Below are positions 17,600 to 26,586 of a stretch of 64,000 nt of DNA, piece by piece; within the stretch, counting starts at the first letter, position 1, and each line of letters opens with the position of its first letter. Under the pieces are notes generated by a model. The model did not search any database, had not been told where the DNA came from, and saw only the letters and a program-made list of their open reading frames with translations. Origin of the DNA: Micromonospora radicis (lineage in GTDB: Bacteria > Actinomycetota > Actinomycetes > Mycobacteriales > Micromonosporaceae); contig NZ_QXEC01000027.1 in assembly GCF_003583405.1 (NCBI RefSeq), positions 1 to 64,000 on the forward strand. The letters are read 5' to 3'. The position numbers and the translations under genes are program-made.

Positions 17600-19078
17600 T
17601 CAGTTGCCGGTCAGCGTGGGCAGGGCGAGCCCGTCCAGCCCGCGCCCGGCCAGGCAGCGGTACGTGCGGTCGACCTCCGCGTCGGCCGGCGGCAGCACCT
17701 CCAGGTTCCACCCGGTCGTCTGGTGGATCCCGCTGACCAGCTTGAAGGTCTCCTCGTTGCAGACCCGCCGAACGGCCGGGTGGGCCGCGACCTCGTCCTG
17801 GTCGGCGGCGACCAGGGCAGCCGGCAGCTCGCCCTCGGCATAGCTCTCCCAGGTGTGCCGGGTGTCGCACGGCACCCGGCTCGCCTCGGCGCGCTGGCCA
17901 CGCACCTGCACCGGCCCGAAGCACTCGAGTTCCGCCGAACATCCGGCACCGCTCGGCAACGCCTCGGGCACGGTCGCGCAGCCGGGGCGGAGCGCACCGG
18001 CGGCCGACGGACGGACCGGAAGGGTGGGCTGCCCCGCGGAGAACCCTCCGGCAGCCCAGGCACCGACCCCCGCCGAGGCGGCCAGCGCGACCACTCCCGC
18101 GGCGCCGAGGAACCAGCGTCGGCGGCGACGTCGCTGCGGCGCGGCGCCGGATTCGGCCTCGGCCGTCGGCCGGGTGCCAGTCGCCGGGTGGCCGGCGTCG
18201 TACCAGCCACCGGCGCTGCCGTACGTGCCGGGCCGGGCGCCCGCTCCGGGCACCTCGATCGGCAGGGCGGCCAGCAGATCCCGCAGCTCGGCGGCGGACG
18301 GCCGCTCGCCCGGGTCGTTCGCCATCCCCGCGCGCAGCACGTCGACCAGCGCCTCCGGCACCCCGGGCAGGCTGGGTATCGGCTGGTGGAACATCTCCAG
18401 GACGGTGACCAGACTGGGATTGCGTTCGGCCTGCCAGCGGGGCGGGCGGCCGTGCATCACCGCGTAGAGGGTGGCGCAGAGCGCGTAGACGTCCACGGCC
18501 GGCGAGGGCGGGCTGTGGTTGAACATCTCCGGCGGCGCGTACGCCGGGGTGAGCACCTCCAGGGCGACCGAGGCGTCACGCATCTCGGCGACCACCGCCA
18601 ACCCGAAGTCGGCCAGGACCGCCGAGTTGAAGTGCGAGTAGAGGATGTTGGCCGGCTTCACGTCGCGGTGCAGCACACCCGCACCGTGCGAGTGGGCGAC
18701 GGCATCGGCGATCTTGACGCCGAGGTCGCGGGCCTCGACGGCGTCCAGCGGCGAGTTACGCATCCGCTCGGCGTACGATCCGTCACACAGCTCCATGATC
18801 AGGTAGGGGTGCTGGTCGATGGTGACGCCGACGTCGAAGAGGTCGACCACGTGTGGATGCGAGGACATCCGGCCAGCGGCGCGCGCCTCGCGCAGAAAAC
18901 GCGCCTGGTCCCGTTCGCTGACCAGGGTGCGATTCTCCACCTTGACCGCGACCTCTCGACCGACGGAGATCTGCGTGGCCGAGAAGACCGTCGCGTAACC
19001 ACCTCGGGCAAAGACCTGCAAATCAGTCAGACCAGGCACAATGGGCGTCGGCAGGGCGCCGGGCGGAGTGTCGGTCAC
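17600..19078 (-). CDS. Transmembrane Ser/Thr protein kinase (PknB-like)
   Basis: The 492-residue protein has a Hanks-type kinase domain in residues 15-275: VAVKVE (ATP-binding Lys), HRDVKPANIL (catalytic loop), DFGLA and YAPPE. The Gly loop is altered to ARGGYATVF. A Pro/Ala-rich juxtamembrane region and a basic patch (QRRRRRRWF) lead to one transmembrane helix around residue 330, then a Cys-containing extracellular domain of about 140 residues ending at TLTGN, perhaps disulfide-bonded. The target is unknown. The frame reaches 19201, but GTG 19078 is chosen since a TATTTT -10 box is 7 nt upstream. Confidence 0.88.
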   Translation of the reverse strand: MTDTPPGALPTPIVPGLTDLQVFARGGYATVFSATQISVGREVAVKVENRTLVSERDQARFLREARAAGRMSSHPHVVDLFDVGVTIDQHPYLIMELCDGSYAERMRNSPLDAVEARDLGVKIADAVAHSHGAGVLHRDVKPANILYSHFNSAVLADFGLAVVAEMRDASVALEVLTPAYAPPEMFNHSPPSPAVDVYALCATLYAVMHGRPPRWQAERNPSLVTVLEMFHQPIPSLPGVPEALVDVLRAGMANDPGERPSAAELRDLLAALPIEVPGAGARPGTYGSAGGWYDAGHPATGTRPTAEAESGAAPQRRRRRRWFLGAAGVVALAASAGVGAWAAGGFSAGQPTLPVRPSAAGALRPGCATVPEALPSGAGCSAELECFGPVQVRGQRAEASRVPCDTRHTWESYAEGELPAALVAADQDEVAAHPAVRRVCNEETFKLVSGIHQTTGWNLEVLPPADAEVDRTYRCLAGRGLDGLALPTLTGN

Positions 19079-19085
19079 GCCATCG

Positions 19086-19091
19086 AAAATA
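19086..19091 (-). promoter_or_regulatory. -10 box of the kinase gene
   Basis: TATTTT on the minus strand, 7 nt before GTG 19078; the box is unusually AT-rich for this window and lies only 19 bp from the stop of the upstream gene. Confidence 0.5.
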
Positions 19092-19109
19092 CCCAACCGC
19101 GCCGGCGGC

Positions 19110-19553
19110 TCAGTGAACCGCATCGGCGACGGGCTCCACGTCCGACGTCTCGGCGGTCCGCCGGGCGTCCCACCAGAGACCGGCGGCGGTCGCCAACGCA
19201 CCCAGGCCCTCCCACGCGGCCACCCCGAAGAACCGGCCGGGCGCCACGTCGCCCAACACCGCGAGCGTGAACACCGTGAACGTGACCAGGCGGAAGACCA
19301 CGGTGAAGCGGTAGAACGCGCGCCACTCGGTCGCGGTGGCGAGCAGGTAGTAGACGCCCATGTTGAACGAGGCCATCGACGAGGCGGTCACGAAGACGCC
19401 GGTGTAGTCGCCGGGCGCCCGGGTCTCCGGTGTCTCGAAGCCGAGCATCCCGAGCAGCGCCTCCGGCCAGAGCAGCCCGACCGCGCCCATTATCAGCGCC
19501 AACACACCGAACACCGCGATCGTCCAGCCGGCGACCGAGCGCGGCAGCCTCAT
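19110..19553 (-). CDS. Four-helix membrane protein of unknown function
   Basis: The 147-residue protein has four predicted transmembrane helices (about residues 8-32, 49-70, 80-102 and 106-128) with short loops and a charged C-terminus. I do not recognise a named family with certainty; small DoxX- or DUF4345-like proteins have similar topology. ATG 19553 has a strong ribosome-binding site, GGGGGAGGG, upstream. It lies just before the kinase gene on the same strand. Confidence 0.7.
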   Translation of the reverse strand: MRLPRSVAGWTIAVFGVLALIMGAVGLLWPEALLGMLGFETPETRAPGDYTGVFVTASSMASFNMGVYYLLATATEWRAFYRFTVVFRLVTFTVFTLAVLGDVAPGRFFGVAAWEGLGALATAAGLWWDARRTAETSDVEPVADAVH

Positions 19554-19776
19554 CTGAGCCCTCCCCCTTGACGGCGCAACGGCCGATGCCGGCCGCCGCT
19601 TGCGCCGTTCACGCTAACGGCCACCCCCGACGAGCCACATCACCGAAACCGACAGACCTCCCGTCGGCGCCACCAACTCACCCGCGTTGCGGATCCGGAC
19701 GACTACCCAGCGTCAACGAGAGCACCTGATGCCGGATCGAGCGTGCCGGCGAACTTCCACGGGTGCCCCGGCGAGG

Positions 19777-22700
19777 TCAGTCGGTGGCACGAAGGCGGGT
19801 CAGCAGCGCCTCGGCGGCGAGCCGCTCGCTGCGCTGCTCGGTGGCGTACGCCAGCCGGACGGCGTCCTCGGCGGTCGCCTTCGCCTCCGCCGCGCTGCCG
19901 GACGCGGCCAGCGCCTCGGCGAGCACGCTCGCGGCGATCACCCGGCTGCGGACGTCCTCGGCCGGCGCGCTCGCCGCCCGGCGGGCCCAGTCCAGGGCCT
20001 GCTCGCGCTGTCCGTGGGCGAGCAGGGCCGAGGCGTACCGGGCCATCGACTGCTGCCGGGAGAAGAGCAGCGACGGCGTGGCCGCGGCGGCGGTGGCCAC
20101 CGGGGCGAGCAGGCCGACCGCGGTGCCGGAGTCACCGGCCGCAAGCCGGGCCGTGGCCAGCAGCACCCGGGGCGCCACCTGGGCCGGCGCCTGTGGATTG
20201 TGCTGCTCCACGCTGGTCAGCACCGCCCGGGCGTACGCTTCGGCGGCGGCGCCGTCACCCATGTCCAACGCCACGAATCCCCGCAACGTGCCCGCCATCC
20301 CGGTGAGCAGCGGATGACCGGTGCGGTGGGCGTACGCCATCGCGTCGGTGAGCAGGTCGGCGGCGTGTTCCGGCTCGCCCAGTCCGCGGGCGACCGCACC
20401 GCGTACGACCAGGGCGAAGCCCTGCCCCCAGTCGTCCGAGGCGGCGGCGAACTCCCGGTACGCCCGGCGCGCCTCCCGATCGGCGTCGGCCAGGTCGCCG
20501 AGTTCGGCGTTGGCGTACGCGTCGACCGCCCGCAGGGTGCCCACCGCCCATGCCTCACCGACCCGCTCGCCGAACGGCAGGAAGATCCGCGCCAACCGGC
20601 GGGCCTCCCGCAGCCGGCCAGCGAGCAGCCGGGCGAACGCGGTGGTGCCGCGCAGCCAGGCCCGACCGTACGGATCCTTCAGTTCCGCGAAGAGCCGAGC
20701 GGCCCGGCCAAGGACAGCGTCCGTGCCGGCGAAGTCGCCCCGGGTGGTGGTCACCCAGGCCAGGTTCTGCAACGACCACGCCTGCCCTCGACGGTCCTGC
20801 ACGGCCAGGCTGACCTGGTACGACGCGGCGAGCCGGCTACTCGCCTGGCCCAACCGCCCGGCCAGGAAGTCCGCCATGCCCAGCCGGCGCATCGCCGACG
20901 CGCGCAGCGCGGGCAGGTCGGCCTCGGTGGCCACCTGCAACGCCTCCCGCCAGTACGTCTCGGCCCGCCGCAGATCACCCATCACCTGCTGGGCCTGCCC
21001 GGCCAGCAGCAGCGCGCTGGTCCGGGTGGCCGCCTGGTCACCGGCGTTCGCCGCGATCTTCTCCGCGTAGGCGAGCGCGTCGGCGGCCCGGCCGACCTGT
21101 AGCAGCGCGCGGGCGTGCACCACCCGGTCGGCCGCCGGTACCTGGCCCCGGGCCAGTTCCGCGGCACGTTCGGCGTACTCGACGGCCAGTGCCGGCTCGC
21201 CCTCGTGCAGTGACCGGCGCGCGGCGCGGCCGAGCGCCGCGACGCCCAGCGGCGCGACCGCCCGGGCCGGTGCGTCGGGACGCAGCGTGACCGCGTCGGC
21301 CAACGCGGTGGCCCGTTCGACGTGGCCGGCCACGAAGTCGTCGCGGGCGGCGTCGGCGAAGCCGCCCGGCCCACCGCCGACATCGGCGAAACCGCCGGGG
21401 GCGGCGACGGCGAACCCACCCGGGCCGCCGGTGAAGCCGCCGGGGGCGCCCTGTGGTGCCGCCCACCGGGCCAGCGCGGCGTGTCGTTCCGCCAGCTCCG
21501 CCTTACTGATCCCGGAGTACGCCGCCTCCCGCATCAGCGGCGTGGCGAAGGCGTATCCGGCCCGGGTGCGGTGCAGCATGCGCCGTTGCAGCAGCTCCTC
21601 CACCGCCCGTTCCAGCTCGACCGCGGCCACCGCGGCCGGTCGACCGGCCCGGCCCACACGCTGTTCCCGCAGCGCTTCCAACGCACCGTCGGGCACCGTG
21701 TCGCCGACCACCGCCGCGTCCCGCAGCACCGCGCGGGCCTCCGCCGGCAGGGCGTCGATCCGGGCGGCGAGCACCGCCGCGAGGTCCCGGGAGAGCAGCC
21801 GGCTGCCGAGCGAGCCCGGTGCCAGCCGCCAACCGTTGCCCGACCCGGCGGTGAGCGCACCGCGCTCCATCAGCAGGGTGATCAGTTCGGCCAGATAGAA
21901 GGGGTTGCCCTGGGCGGTGGCGAGCAGGCGGTCGGTGTCCGCCTGCGGCAGCCGCCCGCCGCCCAGATAGCTGGTGAGCAGCCGGGCCGCGTCGGCACCG
22001 CGCAGCGGGGGCAGCGCGTGCACCTCGGCGTCCGCGACCCGGGTCAGCGTCCCGACGGTACGCACCAACTCGGGTCGGCCGAGCAGCAGCACCAGCACCG
22101 ACCCGCTGAGTCGGGACAGGGTGACCTCCAGCGCCCGGATGGTCTCGGCGGTGGCGTCGTGCAGGTCGTCCACCACCACCATCAGCGGTGCCTCGGCGGC
22201 GAGCGCGCTGAGCAGGTCGGCCACCGCGTTGGGCACCGTGTCGACGTCGGCCGTCGCCGGCGCGTTGCTCCAGTCCACCTGGTCGCTGCCGGTGGGTAGT
22301 TCCGCGTACCCGAGCAGGGCCAGCAGTTGGTCGACGGCGACCGGGGCCGCCTCGGTGCGGGACCGGCTGAGTCGCTGCCCGAGCCGGCGCAGCCGCTCCT
22401 CGACGGCCGGGCGGGTGACCGCGGTGGCCGCGTCGCTGGGCAGGCCGGTCGCGGCGCGTACCAGGTCGGCGAGGGGGGCCAGCCGACGGCGTTCGCCGAA
22501 CGCGGCGCAGCGCACCGAGAGCACCCGGGCGCCGGTGTGCGCGGCGTACCGGCCGGCACCCACGTCGTAGCCGGCGGCCAGGCGTTCCACCTCGGCGGCG
22601 AACCGGGACTTGCCGATGCCCGCCTCGGCGGTCATCAGCAGCACCCGCGGCTCGCCCCGGTCGATCACCTCGGCCAGCCGACCGGCGACCCGACCGATCT

Positions 22701-23406
22701 CGGTCTCCCGGCCGACGAACGGCGCCTCGTCGCCCAGTCCGGACCGGGTGCCGGGGGCGTCCAGCAGACCGAGCAGCTCGTACGCCTCGACCGGCTCGCG
22801 CTTGCCCTTGAGCCGCAACGGTCGCAGCGCCCGCCAACTGGCGACGTGCCGGGTGGCCGCCGCGGTCCGCGCCCCGGCGTACACCGCACCGACGGCGGCG
22901 GCGTCGGCCAGCCGAGCGGCGGTGTTCACGGTGTCGCCGATGACGGTGTACTCGATGGCGGCCTGGATGCCGGCGATCACGTCGCCGGTGTTCAACCCGA
23001 CCCGCAGGCCCAGTGGCGCACCACCGCCCCGCTCGTCGTCCAGCACCCGCCGGACCGCCCGTTGCATGGACAGCGCGGCGCGTACCGCGCGTTCGGCGTC
23101 GTCCTCGTGCGCGACCGGGGCACCGAAGACGGCCATGATGCCGTCCCCGGTGAGCTTGTCGACGTGCCCGCCGAAGGTCTTCACCGCGCCGGCCAGGGCG
23201 GCGAGTACCCGGTCGGTGACCGCGCCGACCCGTTCCGGGTCGAGATCCTCCGACCACGAGGTGAAGTCGGACAGGTCGCCGAAGAGCACGGTCACCACCC
23301 GGCGTTCGGCGGCCGGCAGGGTCGCGGCGGCCGGCAACGCGGCACCGCAGTTGTGACAGAACCGCGCGCCGGGTACGGCGACGGTTCCACACACCGGGCA
23401 GGTCAC
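19777..23406 (-). CDS. Zinc-ribbon, class III nucleotide cyclase, AAA ATPase and TPR protein
   Basis: This 1,209-residue protein starts with a zinc ribbon (CPVC and CHNC), then a class III adenylate/guanylate cyclase domain (FGDLSDFTSWSE with the first metal Asp; KLTGDGIMAVFGAP with the second; IGDTVNTAARL with the catalytic Asn and Arg). An AAA/STAND ATPase follows (Walker A MTAEAGIGKSRF, Walker B VVVDDLHD), and the last 550 residues are TPR-like helical repeats with a Gly/Pro-rich insert. No C-terminal DNA-binding domain is seen. The domains suggest a signal-gated cyclase. GTG 23406 overlaps the preceding stop in GTGA. Confidence 0.88.
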   Translation of the reverse strand: MTCPVCGTVAVPGARFCHNCGAALPAAATLPAAERRVVTVLFGDLSDFTSWSEDLDPERVGAVTDRVLAALAGAVKTFGGHVDKLTGDGIMAVFGAPVAHEDDAERAVRAALSMQRAVRRVLDDERGGGAPLGLRVGLNTGDVIAGIQAAIEYTVIGDTVNTAARLADAAAVGAVYAGARTAAATRHVASWRALRPLRLKGKREPVEAYELLGLLDAPGTRSGLGDEAPFVGRETEIGRVAGRLAEVIDRGEPRVLLMTAEAGIGKSRFAAEVERLAAGYDVGAGRYAAHTGARVLSVRCAAFGERRRLAPLADLVRAATGLPSDAATAVTRPAVEERLRRLGQRLSRSRTEAAPVAVDQLLALLGYAELPTGSDQVDWSNAPATADVDTVPNAVADLLSALAAEAPLMVVVDDLHDATAETIRALEVTLSRLSGSVLVLLLGRPELVRTVGTLTRVADAEVHALPPLRGADAARLLTSYLGGGRLPQADTDRLLATAQGNPFYLAELITLLMERGALTAGSGNGWRLAPGSLGSRLLSRDLAAVLAARIDALPAEARAVLRDAAVVGDTVPDGALEALREQRVGRAGRPAAVAAVELERAVEELLQRRMLHRTRAGYAFATPLMREAAYSGISKAELAERHAALARWAAPQGAPGGFTGGPGGFAVAAPGGFADVGGGPGGFADAARDDFVAGHVERATALADAVTLRPDAPARAVAPLGVAALGRAARRSLHEGEPALAVEYAERAAELARGQVPAADRVVHARALLQVGRAADALAYAEKIAANAGDQAATRTSALLLAGQAQQVMGDLRRAETYWREALQVATEADLPALRASAMRRLGMADFLAGRLGQASSRLAASYQVSLAVQDRRGQAWSLQNLAWVTTTRGDFAGTDAVLGRAARLFAELKDPYGRAWLRGTTAFARLLAGRLREARRLARIFLPFGERVGEAWAVGTLRAVDAYANAELGDLADADREARRAYREFAAASDDWGQGFALVVRGAVARGLGEPEHAADLLTDAMAYAHRTGHPLLTGMAGTLRGFVALDMGDGAAAEAYARAVLTSVEQHNPQAPAQVAPRVLLATARLAAGDSGTAVGLLAPVATAAAATPSLLFSRQQSMARYASALLAHGQREQALDWARRAASAPAEDVRSRVIAASVLAEALAASGSAAEAKATAEDAVRLAYATEQRSERLAAEALLTRLRATD

Positions 23407-24290
23407 GGTGTGTCCAACCCCACGGCGTCGCCGTCGGATTCCCGGCCCAGGTATTCCAGTTGGGCGCGGACCGACCACTCGGCCGCCCACCACAGCGACC
23501 GGTCGACGTCGGCGTAGACCTTCGCGACCACCTCCGCCGCGGTCTCCGCGCCCTCGTCGAGCGCCGCCCGGACCTGGTCGAGCCGGGCCCGCCGGTGCGC
23601 GAGGTAGAAGTCGGCGGCGGCGCCGCAGTCCGCCAGCGCCGGGCCGTGGCCGGGCAGCGCCGGCATCCCCCGGTACCCGGAGAGCAGCTCCAGGCTGGCC
23701 AGGTAGTCACCGAGGTGGCCGTCGGGGTGGGCGACCACGGTCGTGCCCCGGCCCAGGATGGTGTCGCCGGTCAACACCACCTGCCGGCCGTCGTGCTCGA
23801 CCAGGAGGCAGATCGAGTCGGCGGTGTGCCCGGGGGTCGGCACCAGCCGGATCGACAGCCCGTACCCATCGCCGCCCAGCCCATCGCCGGCCCGCCGGTC
23901 GGCACCCGGCCCGTCGCCAGCCAGCCCGTCGCCGCCTGGCGGGGCGCCGGTCAGCGGCGGGGCGCCGATGCAGTGGGCGGGATCGGCGGCGCGCACCGGC
24001 ACTCCGCCGAGCAGCTCGTGCAGCCGCGGCGCCGCCTCGGTGTGGTCGGGATGCCCATGGGTGATCAGCACCAGGCCGATCGGGCCGGCGGCGCGGATCG
24101 CCGCGAGATGTGTCTCGTCGGCCGGTCCCGGGTCGACCAGGACCGCGTACGCCGCGCCGGGCGCCCGCAACAGCCACGTGTTGGTGCCGTCCAACGTCAT
24201 CGGTCCCGGGTTGGGTGCCCGCAGCAACGTCACCCACTCCGGCAGCTCACCAGCGAGGGCGGTCACCGCCCCCGTCACATGCCCTCCCAT
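23403..24290 (-). CDS. Metallo-beta-lactamase-fold hydrolase (Rv3677c type)
   Basis: The 295-residue protein has the metal-binding motif THGHPDHTE (H-x-H-x-D-H), a later His in PTPGHTADS, Asp in LTGDTILG and His in LPGHGPAL, the full set for a two-metal site of the glyoxalase-II/LACTB2 group. Gly/Asp-rich low-complexity residues (about 117-145) interrupt the domain. C-terminal helices resemble LACTB2-like RNases or hydrolases. It is the positional partner of Rv3677c. ATG 24290 is preceded at 7 nt by TACGAT; GTG 24278 with GGAGGG upstream is an alternative. Its end is coupled to the cyclase gene. Confidence 0.86.
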   Translation of the reverse strand: MGGHVTGAVTALAGELPEWVTLLRAPNPGPMTLDGTNTWLLRAPGAAYAVLVDPGPADETHLAAIRAAGPIGLVLITHGHPDHTEAAPRLHELLGGVPVRAADPAHCIGAPPLTGAPPGGDGLAGDGPGADRRAGDGLGGDGYGLSIRLVPTPGHTADSICLLVEHDGRQVVLTGDTILGRGTTVVAHPDGHLGDYLASLELLSGYRGMPALPGHGPALADCGAAADFYLAHRRARLDQVRAALDEGAETAAEVVAKVYADVDRSLWWAAEWSVRAQLEYLGRESDGDAVGLDTP

Positions 24291-24297
24291 GGCTGCG

Positions 24298-24303
24298 ATC
24301 GTA
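24298..24303 (-). promoter_or_regulatory. -10 box of the metallo-hydrolase gene
   Basis: TACGAT on the minus strand, 7 nt before ATG 24290. Confidence 0.45.
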
Positions 24304-24323
24304 CGACCCCACGGGCACGGCTC

Positions 24324-24397
24324 CGCGATCTTGCAGTTCCGGTCCCCGATTCGCCCTTGTTGGGGCCCTTCGTCCCGACCGGAACTGCAAGATCGCG
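24324..24397. repeat. Intergenic hairpin element, copy A
   Basis: A perfect 21-bp stem (24324-24344 with 24377-24397) encloses a 32-nt loop. The stem core GATCTTGCAGTTCCGGTC resembles the element at 54,650, which has the same loop length and paired base changes. It lies between ridA and the metallo-hydrolase gene and may also end transcription. Confidence 0.85.
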
Positions 24398-24423
24398 CGG
24401 ATCAGACGACCTCGTCGGGGTGG

Positions 24424-24885
24424 TCAGGCGACCTCGACGATGACCTCGACCTCGACCGGGGCGTCCAGCGGGAGTTCGGCGACGCCGACCGCGGATCGGG
24501 CATGCCGGCCGGCTTCGCCGAAGACGGCACCGAAGAGGTCGGAGGCACCGTTGATGACGGCGGGCTGCCCGGTGAAGCCGGGCGCGCTCGCGACGAAGCC
24601 GGTCAGCTTCACGATCTTGACGACGTTCTCCAGGCCGACCAGCGAGTCGATCGCGGCGAGCGCGTTCAGGGCGCAGCGCTGGGCGAGCTGCTTGGCCTGC
24701 TCGGCGGAGACACCGGCACCGACCTTGCCGGTGGCCAGCAACTTGCCGTCGGCCATCGGCAGCTGCCCCGAGACGTACACGTGCTGCCCGGACTGCACGG
24801 CCGGCACGTAGCTCGCCACCGGCGGCACCACCTCCGGCAACTCCAGTCCGAGTTCCGCCAGCTTGCCGTGCGGCCCGTTGCTCAT
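24424..24885 (-). CDS. ridA: RidA-family enamine/imine deaminase
   Basis: The 153-residue protein is a RidA/YjgF-YER057c-UK114 member, a trimeric enzyme that removes reactive enamines formed by PLP enzymes. Family sequence includes VQSGQHVYVSGQLPMADGK near the N-terminus and SAVGVAELPLDAPVEVEVIV at the end. The usual catalytic Arg position appears in HARSAVGV. This longer N-terminal form corresponds to Rv3678c. The start is taken at ATG 24885; the reading frame continues upstream through the tandem repeat to 24915, so the exact start is uncertain. Confidence 0.88.
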   Translation of the reverse strand: MSNGPHGKLAELGLELPEVVPPVASYVPAVQSGQHVYVSGQLPMADGKLLATGKVGAGVSAEQAKQLAQRCALNALAAIDSLVGLENVVKIVKLTGFVASAPGFTGQPAVINGASDLFGAVFGEAGRHARSAVGVAELPLDAPVEVEVIVEVA

Positions 24886-25039
24886 GCCGGCGCTCCGCTG
24901 CGCTCCGTGCTCCACCCGCTCATGCCGGCACTCCGCTGCGCTCCGTGCTCCACCCGCTCATGCCGACACTCCGCTGGCGCTCCGCGCTCCACCCGCTCAT
25001 GCCGACACTCCGCTGGCGCTCCGTGCTCCGCTTGCTCAT
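24881..25039 (-). repeat. 38/39-bp tandem array carrying repeated start sites
   Basis: Four units (24881-24918, 24919-24956, 24957-24995, 24996-25034) plus a partial fifth. Two are 38 bp and two 39 bp. On the minus strand each unit reads GGAG, a short spacer, then GCATGAGC, which looks like a ribosome-binding site and ATG. The array links the DUF4177-like miniprotein stop to the ridA start. A 39-codon frame (25039-24920) crosses it. Confidence 0.9.
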
Positions 25040-25191
25040 GCCTTCGGTCGCTTCAGGTAGGCGACGAGTTGCTCCGGGTTCGGTCCGGGGACGACGGAGA
25101 CGAGCTCCCAGCCGTCCTCGCCCCAGTTGTCGAGGATCTGCTTGGTCGCGTGGACCAGCAGCGGGACGGTGGCGTATTCCCACTTCTGCAT
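25036..25191 (-). CDS. DUF4177-like 51-residue protein
   Basis: This gene reads MQKWEYATVPLLVH and ends LVAYLKRPKA. The WEY start, the central DNWGEDGWELVSVVPG and the Leu/Lys-rich end are typical of DUF4177 miniproteins. It has no known activity. It sits directly upstream of ridA on the same strand, as a small gene does next to Rv3678c in M. tuberculosis. Its TGA overlaps the first ATG of the tandem array. It may form a small beta-beta-alpha fold. Confidence 0.85.
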   Translation of the reverse strand: MQKWEYATVPLLVHATKQILDNWGEDGWELVSVVPGPNPEQLVAYLKRPKA

Positions 25192-25235
25192 CGGTGCCGG
25201 GCTCCCTCGGTGGCATGGACACTTCGGGGCACAGC

Positions 25236-25694
25236 CTACGGTCCACCGGCCGGCTCGGGAGCGGCACGCTGCTCAGGTGCGGTCGGCAGCTCACCGCAGG
25301 GGCCCCGGTGTGCGTACGGCTGGGGACAACGCGTGCGGTCCGGCAGCGGCAGGTCGCAGAAGACCCGGTGCCGGTTGTTCTGGTCGTCGGCGGTCGACAC
25401 CTCGGTCTCGCCGGCGTCCAGCTCCGGTAGGAAGTCCAACGAGGTGGCCACCCGCCCGGCCAGGGCGGTCGCGGCGGCCAGGTCGGTCACCCGGATGGGC
25501 AGGTGGATCACGTAGCCGGGGCCCTCCTCCTCCCGGCCACCGGCCGGTTCGAGGGTGCTGACCGGGTCGACGGGACGCCGGTACGACCGTTCGTTGACCG
25601 GCAACCGGCCGGCGGAGTCGATCCCGGCCGCCCGGCCACCCCCTCTGGGCGCCGTCGGGAACTGGGCTCGGGGGGTGTTGTCCGTCTCGCGCAT
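25236..25694 (-). CDS. Hypothetical protein
   Basis: The 152-residue protein has a disordered, Arg/Pro-rich N-terminus, then a compact part from about residue 65 (GYVIHLPIRVTDLAAATALAG) and a Cys pair near the end (RVFCDLPLP, RTRCPQPYAHRGPC) that might bind metal or form a disulfide. I do not recognise the family. ATG 25694 is preferred because GGAGGAAG lies 3-9 nt upstream; the frame extends to GTG 25724. It precedes the DUF4177-like gene on the same strand with a 44-bp gap. Confidence 0.55.
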   Translation of the reverse strand: MRETDNTPRAQFPTAPRGGGRAAGIDSAGRLPVNERSYRRPVDPVSTLEPAGGREEEGPGYVIHLPIRVTDLAAATALAGRVATSLDFLPELDAGETEVSTADDQNNRHRVFCDLPLPDRTRCPQPYAHRGPCGELPTAPEQRAAPEPAGGP

Positions 25695-26020
25695 GCACTT
25701 CCTCCGGGCGTCGTACCTGGTCACGGCGCCGCCTGCCGGTCCGGAGCCCCCGCGCTCGGCCCCGACCCGGGCGTGCCGGAGCGACGGTAGGACGACCCGC
25801 CGATCCCATCAACAGGACGCGCGCACCCGATGCCCTTTGGTCACATTTGCGACACCCGGCCAGCGGGAAACCGTTCTCACCGCACCGCACGAGAGACACC
25901 ACGGCCTCCGCACCGGGCACCCGGACCGCTACCCTTCCGGTCTGGACGGGCACCTGCCCGGCCGCCCGATCCCACCGCTCGTCACCATCACGCGGCGATG
26001 CGCCACACCGGGGGGACGCG
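25695..26020. other. Divergent intergenic region
   Basis: This stretch separates the hypothetical gene ending the ridA cluster from the anchored protein gene on the plus strand. I see no conserved coding sequence or strong hairpin; it should hold both promoters. Confidence 0.5.
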
Positions 26021-26572
26021 ATGACCCAGCCACCCACCAGCGGCCCGACCGGCCCGGCAAGCCAGCCGCCGGCCCAGCCCGGCCCGGCGCCCGGTGCACC
26101 GCCGTACGAGTTGCCGGCCGGCCCGCCCCAGCGCAAGCGGGGCGCCCTGGTGGCGTCGCTCGCGTTGGCCGTGGTGTTGCTGCTCTGCGCCGGCGGCGGG
26201 GTCGCCGCGTTCCTGACCCTGCGCGACGCCGAGTCCGGTGCGGGCGCGACGGAGCCGTCGGTGGCGGTCGACGAGTTCCTCACCGCGATCTACGAGGAGC
26301 GGGACGCGGCCAAGGCGGCCCGGCTGGTCTGCACCGCCGCCCGCGACCAGAACAAGATCCGGGCGAAGGTCGCCGAGATCGAGGAGTACGTGGCGACCTA
26401 CGAGAGCCCCCGGTTCCGCTGGGACACCCCGAAGGTGGACAACGAGACCGGTGACCGTGCCACGGTCACCACCACGGTGACGGTGACCACCGCGGACGAG
26501 AAGATCGCCGACCAGGACCTGCGGTTCACCGTGATCCGCAAGACCGGCTGGTGGGTCTGCGAGGTGGCCTGA
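26021..26572 (+). CDS. Membrane-anchored protein of unknown function
   Basis: The 183-residue protein has a Pro/Gly-rich cytoplasmic N-terminus (about residues 1-42), one transmembrane helix (about 45-68, GALVASLALAVVLLLCAGGG) and an extracellular domain of about 110 residues with two Cys (RLVCTAA and WWVCEVA), likely disulfide-bonded. The domain resembles small NTF2/DUF4878-like lipoprotein domains common in actinobacteria. It ends 26 bp before the first Get3-like gene and may share its regulation, although that gene has its own -10 box. Confidence 0.7.
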   Translation: MTQPPTSGPTGPASQPPAQPGPAPGAPPYELPAGPPQRKRGALVASLALAVVLLLCAGGGVAAFLTLRDAESGAGATEPSVAVDEFLTAIYEERDAAKAARLVCTAARDQNKIRAKVAEIEEYVATYESPRFRWDTPKVDNETGDRATVTTTVTVTTADEKIADQDLRFTVIRKTGWWVCEVA

Positions 26573-26586
26573 GCGCCTCGGCTGGA

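Noticed and set aside
24881..25039. CRISPR-like spaced repeats
   Set aside because: The units are directly adjacent without unique spacers, and no cas genes are near; it is a plain tandem array.
24920..25294. A minus-strand frame of 124 codons across the tandem array and the DUF4177-like gene
   Set aside because: It runs out of frame over the better supported 51-residue gene; only its last 39 codons, from ATG 25039, might be translated.
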